A stretch of DNA of 57,338 bases, taken from the NCBI GenBank assembly GCA_040752855.1, contig JBFMHP010000003.1, positions 1 to 57,338 on the forward strand, in the 5' to 3' direction. This DNA is from JBFMHP01 sp040752855. Lineage in GTDB: Bacteria > Pseudomonadota > Gammaproteobacteria > RBG-16-57-12. Position 1 is the stretch's first letter. The number at the start of each line of letters is the position of its first letter. A program made the position numbers and the translations under genes. The notes under the pieces were generated by a model. The model was not told where the DNA came from. It was given only the letters and a program-made list of their open reading frames with translations, and searched no databases. Of this stretch, positions 46,281 through 55,178 are shown in pieces.

Positions 46281-48056
46281 TCATTCCAGCCCGAACTGTT
46301 TCATGATTTGCTGGACTTTTTCATGCCCCGGCTGATGCTCCAGGGCCTTCTTCCACACCGCGCGCGCCTCGGCCTCATTGCCCATGCGCCAGAGCGCCGC
46401 GCCCAGGTGGGCGGCGATTTCCGCATCGTTCATGATCTTGAGGGCCTTGCGCAAATACTCCACCGCCTCGGCATACTTGCCCTGGTGGTACAGGGCCCAA
46501 CCCATGCTGTCCATGATGGCCGGATCATCCGGGCGTTGCGCCAACGCCCGCTCGATATAACCCGCGCCCTCGGCGACGCGGTCGGTGCGGTCGACCAAGG
46601 TGAAACCCAGGGCGTTGAGCGCCGCGGCGTTGTCCGGCTCCTTGGCCAGGATCTCCCTGAGGTCGCGCTCGGCCACATCGAGCCGATCGAGCTTTTCGGC
46701 CACCAGCGAGCGGCCGTAGAGCAGGCGCGGTTCGCCGGGGTACTCCGCGAGCGCCTGGCCGTAGGTATCAAACGACTCCTGATAATGCGCCGTCGCGAAC
46801 AGGATCTCGCCCTTGAGCAGCACAACGCTCAGCTTCTCGGCCGGCACCTCGCTCTCCACGCTGTCGAGCAAGGCCAGGGCGCGGTCGCTGTCACCCTTGC
46901 GATGGAGCAAGGCGGCGCGCTGGAGCTGGGCGGGGACATAAAACGTCCCTTCGGTGACGCTTTCATACCATTCGATGGCCTGGTCGGGTCTGTTTTCGAA
47001 CTCGTCCAGCCGCCCGAGATGGAAACGGGCGTCCTGCGAGCGCGAGGTGCCATCGACGATGCGGGAGAACTGCGCGCGCGCCTCGTCCAATCGATTGATC
47101 TGCATCGAGGTCACCCCGAGCAGGTAGCGGACGTTGCTGTCCTCCACGCCCTTCATGTCGGCCAGGGTCTTGAGCTGATCCCAGGCCTCCTCGAAGCGCT
47201 GGAGGGAGAGCAGCAGGCGGGCGTAGGTCAGGCGCACGTCCGGATTCTTTTTCATCGGTCCCTTGAGCTGCGCGGCCAGATACTCCGCCGCCTCGGTCTC
47301 GCGGTTGAGCCGTTGCAGCAGGTGGGCGCGCAGATTCACCGCATCGGGCAGCTCGGGGGCCAGGGCCAGGGTCTTGTCGACCAGGGTCAGCGCCTGCTGG
47401 TTGTCTTCGAAGCGCATGGCCAGGTGCGCATGGGCGAAGACGGCCTTAGGTTCGCCCTGGCGAGACTGGAGGAAATACTCCATGGTCTTGAGCGCGGACT
47501 CGCGGTTGTTCTGCCGCGACAGCAATCCCGCCAGACGCATGTAATCGAAGCCGGGCTCGACCTTGAAGACCTCTTCGAGTTGCGCGGCCGCCTCCTCGGG
47601 CTCGCCGCCCTCGACGTGCAGCATGGCCAGCACTTGCCGCGGCTCGGAGGCATTGGGGCTGACCTCCAGCCACAGCTTGGCCAGACGCCGCAGTTCGCTG
47701 TAGTCGGCCCGGGCGAAGCTGGCGATGCGCAGCGCCCGCTCGATGACGGCGGGGTCGCGCGTCTTGAAGGCCGCTTCCGCGTATTTCTTATAGGCCAATT
47801 CCATGTCGCCGCGCTGGCCGGCCACCTCGCCGAGCAGCAGGTCATACATCATATTGGGATCGATCTCCGTGCGGGGTGGCGGCGAAGGAGTGGGGGTGGG
47901 ACTGGGTTCGGCCTGCGAGGTCTCCACAACGGGCGCCGCCGGGGCAGGAGACGGAGGGGCGTCCTGCGAGTTGCTTAATGCAGCGCAACCACTTAAGCTC
48001 GTCAGCAAGAGGGCGATGGCGGCGCGCCGCCGTGTGCGTGTGTGAGGCATCGTCAT
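46281..48056 (-). CDS. TPR-repeat lipoprotein
   Basis: 591 residues from ATG 48056 (an ATG at 48050 is equally possible). Signal and lipobox TSLSGC (RRRAAIALLLTSLSGC), then a Pro-rich spacer and about 12 tetratricopeptide repeats (e.g. AAYKKYAEAAFKTRDPAVIERAL and the late ERDLREILAKEPDNAAALNALGFTL). Conserved neighbour of lolB in many gammaproteobacteria, divergent from hemA. Probably a scaffold in envelope assembly. The stop codon coincides with the target site of the MITE-like insertion. Confidence 0.9.
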   Translation of the reverse strand: MTMPHTRTRRRAAIALLLTSLSGCAALSNSQDAPPSPAPAAPVVETSQAEPSPTPTPSPPPRTEIDPNMMYDLLLGEVAGQRGDMELAYKKYAEAAFKTRDPAVIERALRIASFARADYSELRRLAKLWLEVSPNASEPRQVLAMLHVEGGEPEEAAAQLEEVFKVEPGFDYMRLAGLLSRQNNRESALKTMEYFLQSRQGEPKAVFAHAHLAMRFEDNQQALTLVDKTLALAPELPDAVNLRAHLLQRLNRETEAAEYLAAQLKGPMKKNPDVRLTYARLLLSLQRFEEAWDQLKTLADMKGVEDSNVRYLLGVTSMQINRLDEARAQFSRIVDGTSRSQDARFHLGRLDEFENRPDQAIEWYESVTEGTFYVPAQLQRAALLHRKGDSDRALALLDSVESEVPAEKLSVVLLKGEILFATAHYQESFDTYGQALAEYPGEPRLLYGRSLVAEKLDRLDVAERDLREILAKEPDNAAALNALGFTLVDRTDRVAEGAGYIERALAQRPDDPAIMDSMGWALYHQGKYAEAVEYLRKALKIMNDAEIAAHLGAALWRMGNEAEARAVWKKALEHQPGHEKVQQIMKQFGLE

Positions 48057-48225
48057 AAAGTGGGGGTCACCAGAATCTTCTAATTTAGAGGAAGGTAAGT
48101 CGATAAATATACCCGAGTCTCGCGCCAAGAATCATCCTAATTCCTGATTTTTGAGCGTTTGGCTTGAGTATTAGACATGCTGGTGGATAAAATCCCGATA
48201 TTTTTCACATTTAAAGTCAGTCGTA

Positions 48226-49488
48226 ATGCCGATAGTCGCCTTTGGGATCAATCACAAAACCGCGCCGGTTGAGATTCGCGAAAAGGTCTCCTTCCCGCCC
48301 GACCGCATCGACGAGGCACTCAAAGACCTGTTAACCTGCCCGGCGGTCAGCGAAGCGGCCATCGTCTCGACCTGCAATCGCACCGAACTCTACTGCGGCC
48401 TGGAGAACCTCGATACCGAGCAATTGGTCGTCTGGCTGAGCAACTTCCACGGCCTGGAGGCCGACGCCATCCGCCCATATATCTATGTGCATGAAAACGG
48501 CGAGGGCGTGCGCCACATCCTGCGCGTGGCGAGCGGCCTGGATTCACTGATCCTCGGCGAGCCGCAGATCCTCGGCCAGATCAAGGACGCCTTCAACAAC
48601 GCCAGCTGCTCCGGCACCGTCGGCCGCACGCTGGGCCGCTTGTTCCAACACACCTTCAACGTCGCCAAGCAGGTGCGCACCGACACCGCCATCGGCAGCA
48701 GCCCGGTCTCGGTGGCCTTCGCGGCGGTGAGCCTGGCCAAACAGATCTTCAGCGATTTCGAGTCGCACACCGCCCTGCTGATCGGCGCGGGCGAGACCAT
48801 CGAACTGGTCGCACGCCACCTGCACGAAACCGGCCTGGGCCGGATGATCATCGCCAACCGCACCGTGGAGCGCGCCCACAGCCTCGCGCAGGAATTCGGC
48901 GGCTACGCCATCGCGCTGGAGGAGATCCCCGCGCATCTGGCCGAGGCCGACATCGTCATCTCCTCCACCGCCAGCCCGCTGCCGATCCTGGGCAAGGGCG
49001 CGGTGGAGACCGCGATCAAAAAGCGCAAGCGCAAGCCGATGCTGATGGTCGACATCGCCGTGCCGCGCGATATCGAATCCCAAGTCAGCGAACTCGAGGA
49101 CGTCTACCTCTATACCGTAGACGATCTCCAGGAGATCATCCAGGAAGGCTTGAAGAGCCGCCAGGAAGCGGCCAAGCAGGCCGAGGAGATCATCGACGCC
49201 CAGGTCGGCCACTTCATGGGCTGGCTGCGCTCGCTCGATTCGGTCGACACCATCCGCCAGTTCCGCGAAAAATCCATGGCGATCCAGCAGCAGGAACTGG
49301 ACAAGGCCTTGGCCAAGCTGCAAAACGGCAGCAAGCCCGAGCAGGTCTTGCAACAACTCGCCCACAGCCTGACCAACAAACTGATCCACGCCCCCACCAC
49401 GCAGATGCGCCAGGCGGGACAAGACGGGCGCGCCGAGGTCCTGCTGCTGGCGCGTGAACTGTTCGAACTCTCCGACGACGCTTCCTAG
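48226..49488 (+). CDS. hemA: glutamyl-tRNA reductase
   Basis: 420 residues. GINHKTAPVEIREKVSFP, the catalytic Cys in AIVSTCNRTELYC, tRNA-recognition region SGLDSLILGEPQILGQIKDAF, NADPH site LLIGAGETIELVARHL. First step of the C5 heme pathway. Start ATG 48226. First gene of hemA-prfA-prmC-X-moeB, with 11 bases to prfA. Confidence 0.97.
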   Translation: MPIVAFGINHKTAPVEIREKVSFPPDRIDEALKDLLTCPAVSEAAIVSTCNRTELYCGLENLDTEQLVVWLSNFHGLEADAIRPYIYVHENGEGVRHILRVASGLDSLILGEPQILGQIKDAFNNASCSGTVGRTLGRLFQHTFNVAKQVRTDTAIGSSPVSVAFAAVSLAKQIFSDFESHTALLIGAGETIELVARHLHETGLGRMIIANRTVERAHSLAQEFGGYAIALEEIPAHLAEADIVISSTASPLPILGKGAVETAIKKRKRKPMLMVDIAVPRDIESQVSELEDVYLYTVDDLQEIIQEGLKSRQEAAKQAEEIIDAQVGHFMGWLRSLDSVDTIRQFREKSMAIQQQELDKALAKLQNGSKPEQVLQQLAHSLTNKLIHAPTTQMRQAGQDGRAEVLLLARELFELSDDAS

Positions 49489-49499
49489 GCAGCCTCCGC

Positions 49500-50588
49500 A
49501 TGAAACCCTCGATCCTGGCCAAGCTCGAGCAACTCGCCGAGCGGCTGCAAGAAGTCAGCGCATTGCTGGCGCAACCGGAGGTGATCGGCGACCAGAACCG
49601 GTTCCGCGCCCTGTCGCAGGAATACGCCCAGCTCGATCCGGTGGTGCAGCAATTCCATGCCTACCAAAAGGTGCTCGCAGACATCGAAGCGGCCAAGGCC
49701 ATGCAAAAGGACGCCGATCCCGAGATGCGCGCCCTAGCTGATGAGGAGCTCAAAGACGCCCTCTCGCGCGCGCAGGAACTTGAACAGGCCTTGCAGATCC
49801 TCCTGCTGCCCACCGATCCCAACGACAGCCGCAATATCTTCCTCGAAATCCGCGCCGGCGCCGGCGGCGACGAGGCGGCGATCTTCGCCGGCGATCTGTT
49901 CCGCATGTATTGCCGCTACGCCGAGGAGATCGGCTGGCGCGTGGAGACGATCAACGAAAGCTTCGGCGAGCACGGCGGCTATCGCGAGGTGGTCGCGCGC
50001 ATCGTCGGCCACGGCGCGTACTCCAAACTCAAATTCGAATCCGGCGCCCACCGCGTGCAGCGCGTGCCGGAGACCGAGGCCCAGGGGCGCATCCACACCT
50101 CCACCTGCACGGTGGCGATCCTGCCGGAGATCGAAGAGGTCGAGGCCATCGCCATCAACCCCGCCGACCTCAAGACCGACACCTTCCGCGCCTCCGGCGC
50201 CGGCGGCCAGCACGTCAACAAGACCGATTCGGCCATCCGCATCACCCACCTGCCCAGCGGCATCGTGGTGGAGTGCCAGGACGAACGCTCGCAGCACAAA
50301 AACCGCGCCAAGGCGCTCGCCGTGCTCCAAGCCAAGCTGACCGCCGCCGAGCGCGAGAAACAGCAATCCGCCCAGGCCCAGAGCCGCAAGCTGCAAGTCG
50401 GCACCGGCGACCGCTCCGAGCGTATCCGCACCTATAATTATCCGCAGAGCCGGGTCACCGACCACCGCATCAACCTGACCTTGTACAAACTCAACGACAT
50501 CATGAACGGCGGCCTGGCCCAAGTGATCGATCCGCTGATCCACGAATACCAGGCCGAAGAGCTGGCGGCGCTGAGCGGGGAGTCGTGA
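49500..50588 (+). CDS. prfA: peptide chain release factor 1
   Basis: 362 residues, full length. GGQ catalytic motif in RASGAGGQHVNKTDSAIRI. The codon-recognition region is in the LPSGIVVECQDERSQHKNRAKA domain. It releases peptides at UAA/UAG. TAG therefore remains a stop codon in this organism, which bears on the amber codon in the DUF3549 gene. prmC, encoding the RF methyltransferase, follows after a REP-like palindrome. Confidence 0.98.
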   Translation: MKPSILAKLEQLAERLQEVSALLAQPEVIGDQNRFRALSQEYAQLDPVVQQFHAYQKVLADIEAAKAMQKDADPEMRALADEELKDALSRAQELEQALQILLLPTDPNDSRNIFLEIRAGAGGDEAAIFAGDLFRMYCRYAEEIGWRVETINESFGEHGGYREVVARIVGHGAYSKLKFESGAHRVQRVPETEAQGRIHTSTCTVAILPEIEEVEAIAINPADLKTDTFRASGAGGQHVNKTDSAIRITHLPSGIVVECQDERSQHKNRAKALAVLQAKLTAAEREKQQSAQAQSRKLQVGTGDRSERIRTYNYPQSRVTDHRINLTLYKLNDIMNGGLAQVIDPLIHEYQAEELAALSGES

Positions 50589-50600
50589 TCCCAGTCGATG

Positions 50601-50659
50601 TAGGAGCCTGCCTTGCAGGCGATTGCCGATCATTCGCGAGCTGGGCTCGCTCCTACAAA
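50601..50659. repeat. REP-like GTAGGAGC palindrome between prfA and prmC
   Basis: TGTAGGAGCCTGCCTTGCAGGC from about 50600 and GAGCTGGGCTCGCTCCTACA ending near 50658 face each other. Another GTAG...CTAC footed element. It breaks the usual tight spacing of prfA and prmC. Confidence 0.85.
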
Positions 50660-50755
50660 GACGATCGATGTTAAAGCCTCTTGCGCGTAAAAGCTTCAGC
50701 TTGCGATCAAGTCGCCCTCTAAAGATAGCCCCTACCATCAGCCTGTCTCGATAGC

Positions 50756-51610
50756 ATGCCAATGATGAATACCACGCTCACCCAAGCCCTCACCTGGGCC
50801 ACCCAACTCCTCTCCCAACTCCCCGAGGCCACCCCGCGCCTCGAGGCCGAGATGCTGCTCGCCCATGCCCTGGGCAAGGAGCGCACCCACCTCATCGCCT
50901 GGCCGGACAAAGCACTCAGCCCCGATCAGGAAGCGGCCTTCCGCGCCCTGGTGGAACAACGCGCCCAAGGCATCCCCGTGGCCTATCTACTGAAAGAGCG
51001 CGAATTCTGGTCGCTGCCGCTCCTGGTCAGCCCCGACACCCTAATCCCGCGCCCAGAGACCGAACTGCTGGTGGAACTAGCCCTCGCCCGCATCCCGTTA
51101 GATGCCGCCTGGCGCATCGCCGACCTCGGCACCGGCACGGGCGCGATCGCCTTGGCCCTCGCCTCGGAACGCCCACGCTGTCGGCTCATCGCCATCGATC
51201 GCTCCTCCGGCGCCTTGGCCGTCGCCCGCGCCAATGCCGAACGCCTCGGCATCCGCAATATCGAATTCCTCACCGGCGATTGGCTCGCCCCGCTGCACGA
51301 TGAAACGCTGGAGATGATCGTCTCCAACCCGCCCTATATCGCGGCCGACGACCCGCACCTCACGCGCGGCGATGTACGCTTCGAACCGCGCTCGGCGCTG
51401 GCCTCCGGCCCCGATGGCCTCGACGACATCCGCATCATCGTCGCCACCGCGCGCGCGCACCTCAAATCCGGTGGCGCGCTGCTGATCGAACATGGTTACC
51501 AACAGGGAGCGGCTGTAGTAGCATTGATGCAGTCCCACGGTTATCAGCGGGTAGAGGATCACCGGGACTATGCCGGCCATGGACGGGTTGCAGCAGGGCA
51601 CAAGGAATAA
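50756..51610 (+). CDS. prmC: release factor glutamine methyltransferase
   Basis: 284 residues. N-terminal helical RF-binding domain (LPEATPRLEAEMLLAHALG), SAM motif ADLGTGTGAIALALA, catalytic NPPYI in MIVSNPPYIAADDPHL. Methylates the GGQ Gln of RF1/RF2. Start ATG 50756; ATGs at 50762 and 50765 are alternatives. Confidence 0.96.
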   Translation: MPMMNTTLTQALTWATQLLSQLPEATPRLEAEMLLAHALGKERTHLIAWPDKALSPDQEAAFRALVEQRAQGIPVAYLLKEREFWSLPLLVSPDTLIPRPETELLVELALARIPLDAAWRIADLGTGTGAIALALASERPRCRLIAIDRSSGALAVARANAERLGIRNIEFLTGDWLAPLHDETLEMIVSNPPYIAADDPHLTRGDVRFEPRSALASGPDGLDDIRIIVATARAHLKSGGALLIEHGYQQGAAVVALMQSHGYQRVEDHRDYAGHGRVAAGHKE

Positions 51611-51699
51611 CGTATTGCTGAAAAAACGGGTTTCAGTCCCTTCTCCCTCAGGGAGAGGGTGTACACAAGTGGATAAATCCTCCGCGCCGTTGGAACGAC

Positions 51700-52119
51700 A
51701 TGCCAAACTCCGGTCACCCAATCTCGGAACTCATCAAGGAACGCGAACTCGCGTTCAGTGACCTGCATCCGAATCCCGCGCAGACCGACGCGGCGCTCGA
51801 ACTGCTGCGCGTGATGGAGCACGTCCTCCATGTCGAAAAGATCAGCGAACGCTGTCTGGTGGTCCGCTACGACGTGCGCAATCTCACGCTGGAGATCATC
51901 GAAGCGGTGCTGGTCGAACTTGGCTTCCATCTCGAACCCGGACTGCTGCGCAAACTCAAGAGCAGCTTGTATCATTACACTGAAGAAGTCCTGCGCTCCA
52001 ATCTCGGCATCACGCGCGGCACGACGCTCGACACCAAGGACGTCTTCATCAACCGCTACCAGAAACTCTTCCACGGCTGCCGCGACACCACACCGCCCTC
52101 ACTGCGCCACTATCGATGA
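51700..52119 (+). CDS. conserved small protein between prmC and moeB
   Basis: 139 residues. RCLVVRYDVRNLTLEIIEAVLVELGFHLEPGLLRKLKSSLYHYTEE is the conserved core, with a beta-alpha-beta pattern like ferredoxin-type HMA domains but without their Cys pair. Its stop overlaps the moeB start (ATGA), so it is coupled to MoeB and the JAMM protein. Unknown function; it may act in sulfur or cofactor metabolism because of the neighbours. Confidence 0.75.
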   Translation: MPNSGHPISELIKERELAFSDLHPNPAQTDAALELLRVMEHVLHVEKISERCLVVRYDVRNLTLEIIEAVLVELGFHLEPGLLRKLKSSLYHYTEEVLRSNLGITRGTTLDTKDVFINRYQKLFHGCRDTTPPSLRHYR

Positions 52120-52871
52120 ACGACGAACAATTGCTCCGTTACAACCGGCAGATGATGCTGCCGCAACTCGACTACGAAGGCCAAAGCCGGCTGCTCGAAT
52201 CCCGCGTGCTCATCATCGGCCTCGGCGGGCTCGGCTCGCCGGTCGCGATGTATCTCGCCGCCGGCGGCGTCGGCCATCTCGTCCTCGCGGATTTCGACAC
52301 CGTCGATCTCTCCAACCTGCAACGCCAGATCATCCACACCACCGAATCCATCGGCCGCCCCAAGGTGGAATCGGCGCGCGACACCTTGCGCGCGCTCAAC
52401 CCCGAAACCACCGTCACCCTGATCAACGAGCGCATGGATGAATCCGCGCTGCATGTGCAGATCGAAGCCGCCGACGTGGTGATCGACGCCAGCGACAATT
52501 TCGAAACGCGCTTTGCCGTGAACCAAATCTGCGTGCAAACCCGCACGCCACTCGTCTCCGGCGCCGTGATCCGCATGGAAGGACAGGTCTTCGTCGTCGA
52601 TCCGCGCCGCGATGACGCACCGTGTTATCGCTGCCTCTATCAAGAAGAAGACACCACGGCCGCCGAACGCTGCTCCGCCACCGGCGTGCTCGCGCCGCTG
52701 CCCGGCATCATCGGCTGCATCCAAGCCACCGAAGCGATGAAACTGATCGCGCGCATCGGCCAGCCGCTGGTCGGCAAACTGTTACTGCTCGACGCCATGA
52801 CCATGGAATGGCGCACGCTGCGCTTCAAAAAAGAACCGCAATGCCCGGTGTGCTCGGGAGTCGCTGCATGA
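52116..52871 (+). CDS. moeB: molybdopterin-synthase adenylyltransferase (MoeB/ThiF family)
   Basis: 251 residues. ATP site GLGGLGSPVAMYLAAGGVGHLVLADFDTVDLSNLQRQ, zinc cysteines in CYRCLYQ and CPVCSGV. It adenylates the C-terminal Gly of MoaD/ThiS-type sulfur carriers. Coupled by ATGA overlaps to the small protein before it and the JAMM protein after it. The sulfur carrier itself is not encoded in the window. Confidence 0.93.
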   Translation: MNDEQLLRYNRQMMLPQLDYEGQSRLLESRVLIIGLGGLGSPVAMYLAAGGVGHLVLADFDTVDLSNLQRQIIHTTESIGRPKVESARDTLRALNPETTVTLINERMDESALHVQIEAADVVIDASDNFETRFAVNQICVQTRTPLVSGAVIRMEGQVFVVDPRRDDAPCYRCLYQEEDTTAAERCSATGVLAPLPGIIGCIQATEAMKLIARIGQPLVGKLLLLDAMTMEWRTLRFKKEPQCPVCSGVAA

Positions 52872-53278
52872 ACACCATCCAACTGCCACGCACCATCGTC
52901 AATCAATTGCTCGCGCACGCGCAAAGCCGCGACGCAGTGGAAGTCTGCGGCCTGATCAGCAGCAAGCACGGCCATCCCGCTCGCTGCTATCCCATACCCA
53001 ACACCGCCTCCAACCCGCGCAAACACTTCACCATGGACGAACATGCGCAAATCGACGCCATGCGCACCATACGCGAACAGGGCGAGGCACTCTTCGCCAT
53101 CTACCACTCCCACCCCCACGCCCCCGCGCAACCGTCCGCTGAAGACCTGCAACACGATGAATACCCGGAGGCGCTGCGCCTAATCGTCTCACTCAACACC
53201 AAAGGCGTACTGGAGTTGCGCGCGTTTAGCGTCGTGAATGGGCGCGCCGAGGCGGTTGGATTGGAGTTGAGCGAATAA
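52868..53278 (+). CDS. M67 family (JAMM/MPN) metallopeptidase
   Basis: 136 residues from ATG 52868, overlapping moeB by ATGA. The JAMM motif is complete: Glu in EVCGLI, then AIYHSHPHAPAQPSAED (HxH, Ser, Asp). Bacterial members cut ubiquitin-like sulfur carriers from protein fusions or activate ThiS/MoaD-type carriers by removing a C-terminal residue. Pairing with an E1-like MoeB resembles minimal ubiquitin-like processing systems. Confidence 0.9.
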   Translation: MNTIQLPRTIVNQLLAHAQSRDAVEVCGLISSKHGHPARCYPIPNTASNPRKHFTMDEHAQIDAMRTIREQGEALFAIYHSHPHAPAQPSAEDLQHDEYPEALRLIVSLNTKGVLELRAFSVVNGRAEAVGLELSE

Positions 53279-53497
53279 CGACGAGAAACGGCCTTGCGCC
53301 GGCGCAAGCAATCCGCAGGCATTATAATTAGGGACGGGATCGGGGACTAAAAACAGCATTTCACTCCCCACCCAAGGGCGCGCAGCGCGCTCCATACGCA
53401 CGCACCCTTGCCGATATAACCGGAAAAAGATGTAAGACTATTTTTTGTGTTTGCGGTTCTTGCATGATCGTTAGACCAAACCAAGGAGAGCGCGGCG

Positions 53498-54031
53498 ATG
53501 AAAAAGATGCAGCTTAGTAAAGCATTCACGCTGATGGAACCAGGGCCGGTCGTCCTCATAACGACGAACGATGGCGTGAAGAACAACATGATGACCATCT
53601 CTTGGACCATGGTGATGGACTTTGCGCCGGTGTTTGCCATCACCACCGGGCCATGGAACCATTCCTATGCGGCACTTCGGAAAACTCGAGAGTGTGTAAT
53701 TGCCATTCCAACCGTGGATCTCATTGACAAGGTCGTTGGCGTAGGAACTTGTTCAGGCGCCGATACAGACAAATTTGAAAAATTTGGATTAACTCCGGTG
53801 AAGGGAAAACATGGCAAGCCACCTCTTATAAAGGAATGCTTGGCAAATATCGAATGCAAAGTCATCGACATCGTCAAAAAGCACAACATCGTTGTGCTCG
53901 AAGGCCTCGCTGCTTACTTCGATAGCGCAAGAAAAGAGAAGCGAACCATACACGCCGTTGGCGATGGCACCTTCGTCGTGGACGGGCGAAGGCTGGATCG
54001 TAAGAAGATGATGCGAATGTGGATTTCATAA
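53498..54031 (+). CDS. flavin reductase family protein
   Basis: 177 residues. PGPVVLITTNDGVKNNMMTISWTMVMDFAPVFAITTGPWNHSYAALRKTRECVIAIP is the FMN-binding split-barrel of this family. RBS AAGGAG at the proper distance. AT-richer than the surrounding genes. FMN/NADH reductase or a flavoprotein; partner unknown. Confidence 0.87.
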   Translation: MKKMQLSKAFTLMEPGPVVLITTNDGVKNNMMTISWTMVMDFAPVFAITTGPWNHSYAALRKTRECVIAIPTVDLIDKVVGVGTCSGADTDKFEKFGLTPVKGKHGKPPLIKECLANIECKVIDIVKKHNIVVLEGLAAYFDSARKEKRTIHAVGDGTFVVDGRRLDRKKMMRMWIS

Positions 54032-54125
54032 GGTGGCTAACAATAGAACTCTCGGACGCCCGCCAAATAATTGTTATTCTGCGACATCTAAAAACCCCCA
54101 CGACGAACACTGCCGACACGCAGCC

Positions 54126-54836
54126 ATGACACATCGTTTTTGGATTCGACACGCCCTGCTGCCGTTGCTGATCGCCGCACCCATTCTGATCGGCCTGGAG
54201 TTCACCGAGATCGATCGCTGGATCAGCGACTGGTTTTACTCTGCCGCCAATCACGGCTTTCCGCTGCGCGACAACTTCTGGTTGGAGGTTGTGCTGCACC
54301 ACTGGATCAAATATCTGGTAATCGCGATAGCGATCGCGGTCCTGCTCGCCTGGGCAATCTCTTCTCGTGTGCCACGCTTAAGTCCATGGCGCACCGAATT
54401 GCTTTATAGCGGTGTCGCCATGACCGCCGCCTCGGCGACGATCAGCGGCCTGAAGGCGCTATCAAGCAAAGCGTGCCCATATGATCTGGAGATCTACGGC
54501 GGGGATGCGCCTTATACGCGGCTGTTCGACTTCGCGCTGACGGGTGGTCACCACGGGCATTGCTTCCCCGGCGGGCATGCGTCAACGGGATTCGTCCTGT
54601 TTGCATTTTACTTCGCCTCTCGCGCGCGCCGTCCGCGATGGGCAAAACTGGCGCTGCTCACGGCATTTTCCGCCGGCATGGTGCTAGGATTTTCCCGCGT
54701 CGCGCAGGGGGCGCATTTTCTGTCGCACCAATTGTGGACCGCGCTGATCTGTTGGTATGTCGCACTGACTCTTTATGGACTGATGTTACACCGGCGTAAC
54801 GGGTATGCCGCCATTGGGACGAAGGGCGAGACATGA
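54126..54836 (+). CDS. PAP2-family phosphatase
   Basis: 236 residues from ATG 54126 (MTHRFWIRHALLPLLIAAP). Five to six TM helices. The motifs are shifted: GLKALSSKACPYDL for the first, FPGGHASTGF for PSGH, and SRVAQGAHFLSHQLWT for SRxxxGxHxxSD. A membrane phosphatase of lipid or undecaprenyl phosphates, with a Kdo/lipid-A role possible. The extension to 54033 is not used. Confidence 0.85.
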   Translation: MTHRFWIRHALLPLLIAAPILIGLEFTEIDRWISDWFYSAANHGFPLRDNFWLEVVLHHWIKYLVIAIAIAVLLAWAISSRVPRLSPWRTELLYSGVAMTAASATISGLKALSSKACPYDLEIYGGDAPYTRLFDFALTGGHHGHCFPGGHASTGFVLFAFYFASRARRPRWAKLALLTAFSAGMVLGFSRVAQGAHFLSHQLWTALICWYVALTLYGLMLHRRNGYAAIGTKGET

Positions 54837-54878
54837 TATCCTCACTGCTTCATTTTCATTCCACATGAGGAGCAGCCC

Positions 54879-55160
54879 ATGGCACGAGCAAGCGCGCGAC
54901 ACATCCTGGTCGAAAGCAAGCAACAGTGTGAAGACCTGAAGAAACAGATCGAGGCCGGCGCGGATTTCGCCGCGATCGCAAAGCAATATTCACGCTGCCC
55001 CTCGGGAAAACGCGGCGGCGAACTGGGTGAATTCGGTCGCGGCCAGATGGTCCCCGAGTTCGACAAGGTAGTCTTTTCCGCGCCGATCAATCAGGTGCAG
55101 GGGCCGGTGCAGACGCAGTTTGGTTATCACTTGCTCGAAGTAACTTCGCGCACTGACTAA
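54879..55160 (+). CDS. ppiC: peptidyl-prolyl cis-trans isomerase (parvulin, PpiC type)
   Basis: 93 residues, the normal size for a single parvulin domain. ASARHILVESKQQCEDLKKQI, then SRCPSGKRGGELGEFGRGQMVPEFDKVVFSAP and TQFGYHLLEVTSRT. No signal peptide, so cytoplasmic. GAGGAG RBS. Confidence 0.95.
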   Translation: MARASARHILVESKQQCEDLKKQIEAGADFAAIAKQYSRCPSGKRGGELGEFGRGQMVPEFDKVVFSAPINQVQGPVQTQFGYHLLEVTSRTD

Positions 55161-55178
55161 TCGTTACGAGGTCCGCCC

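Noticed and set aside
46308..47978. 556-codon plus-strand open frame opposite the TPR lipoprotein
   Set aside because: TPR repeats are clear on the minus strand; the plus frame shows no domain.
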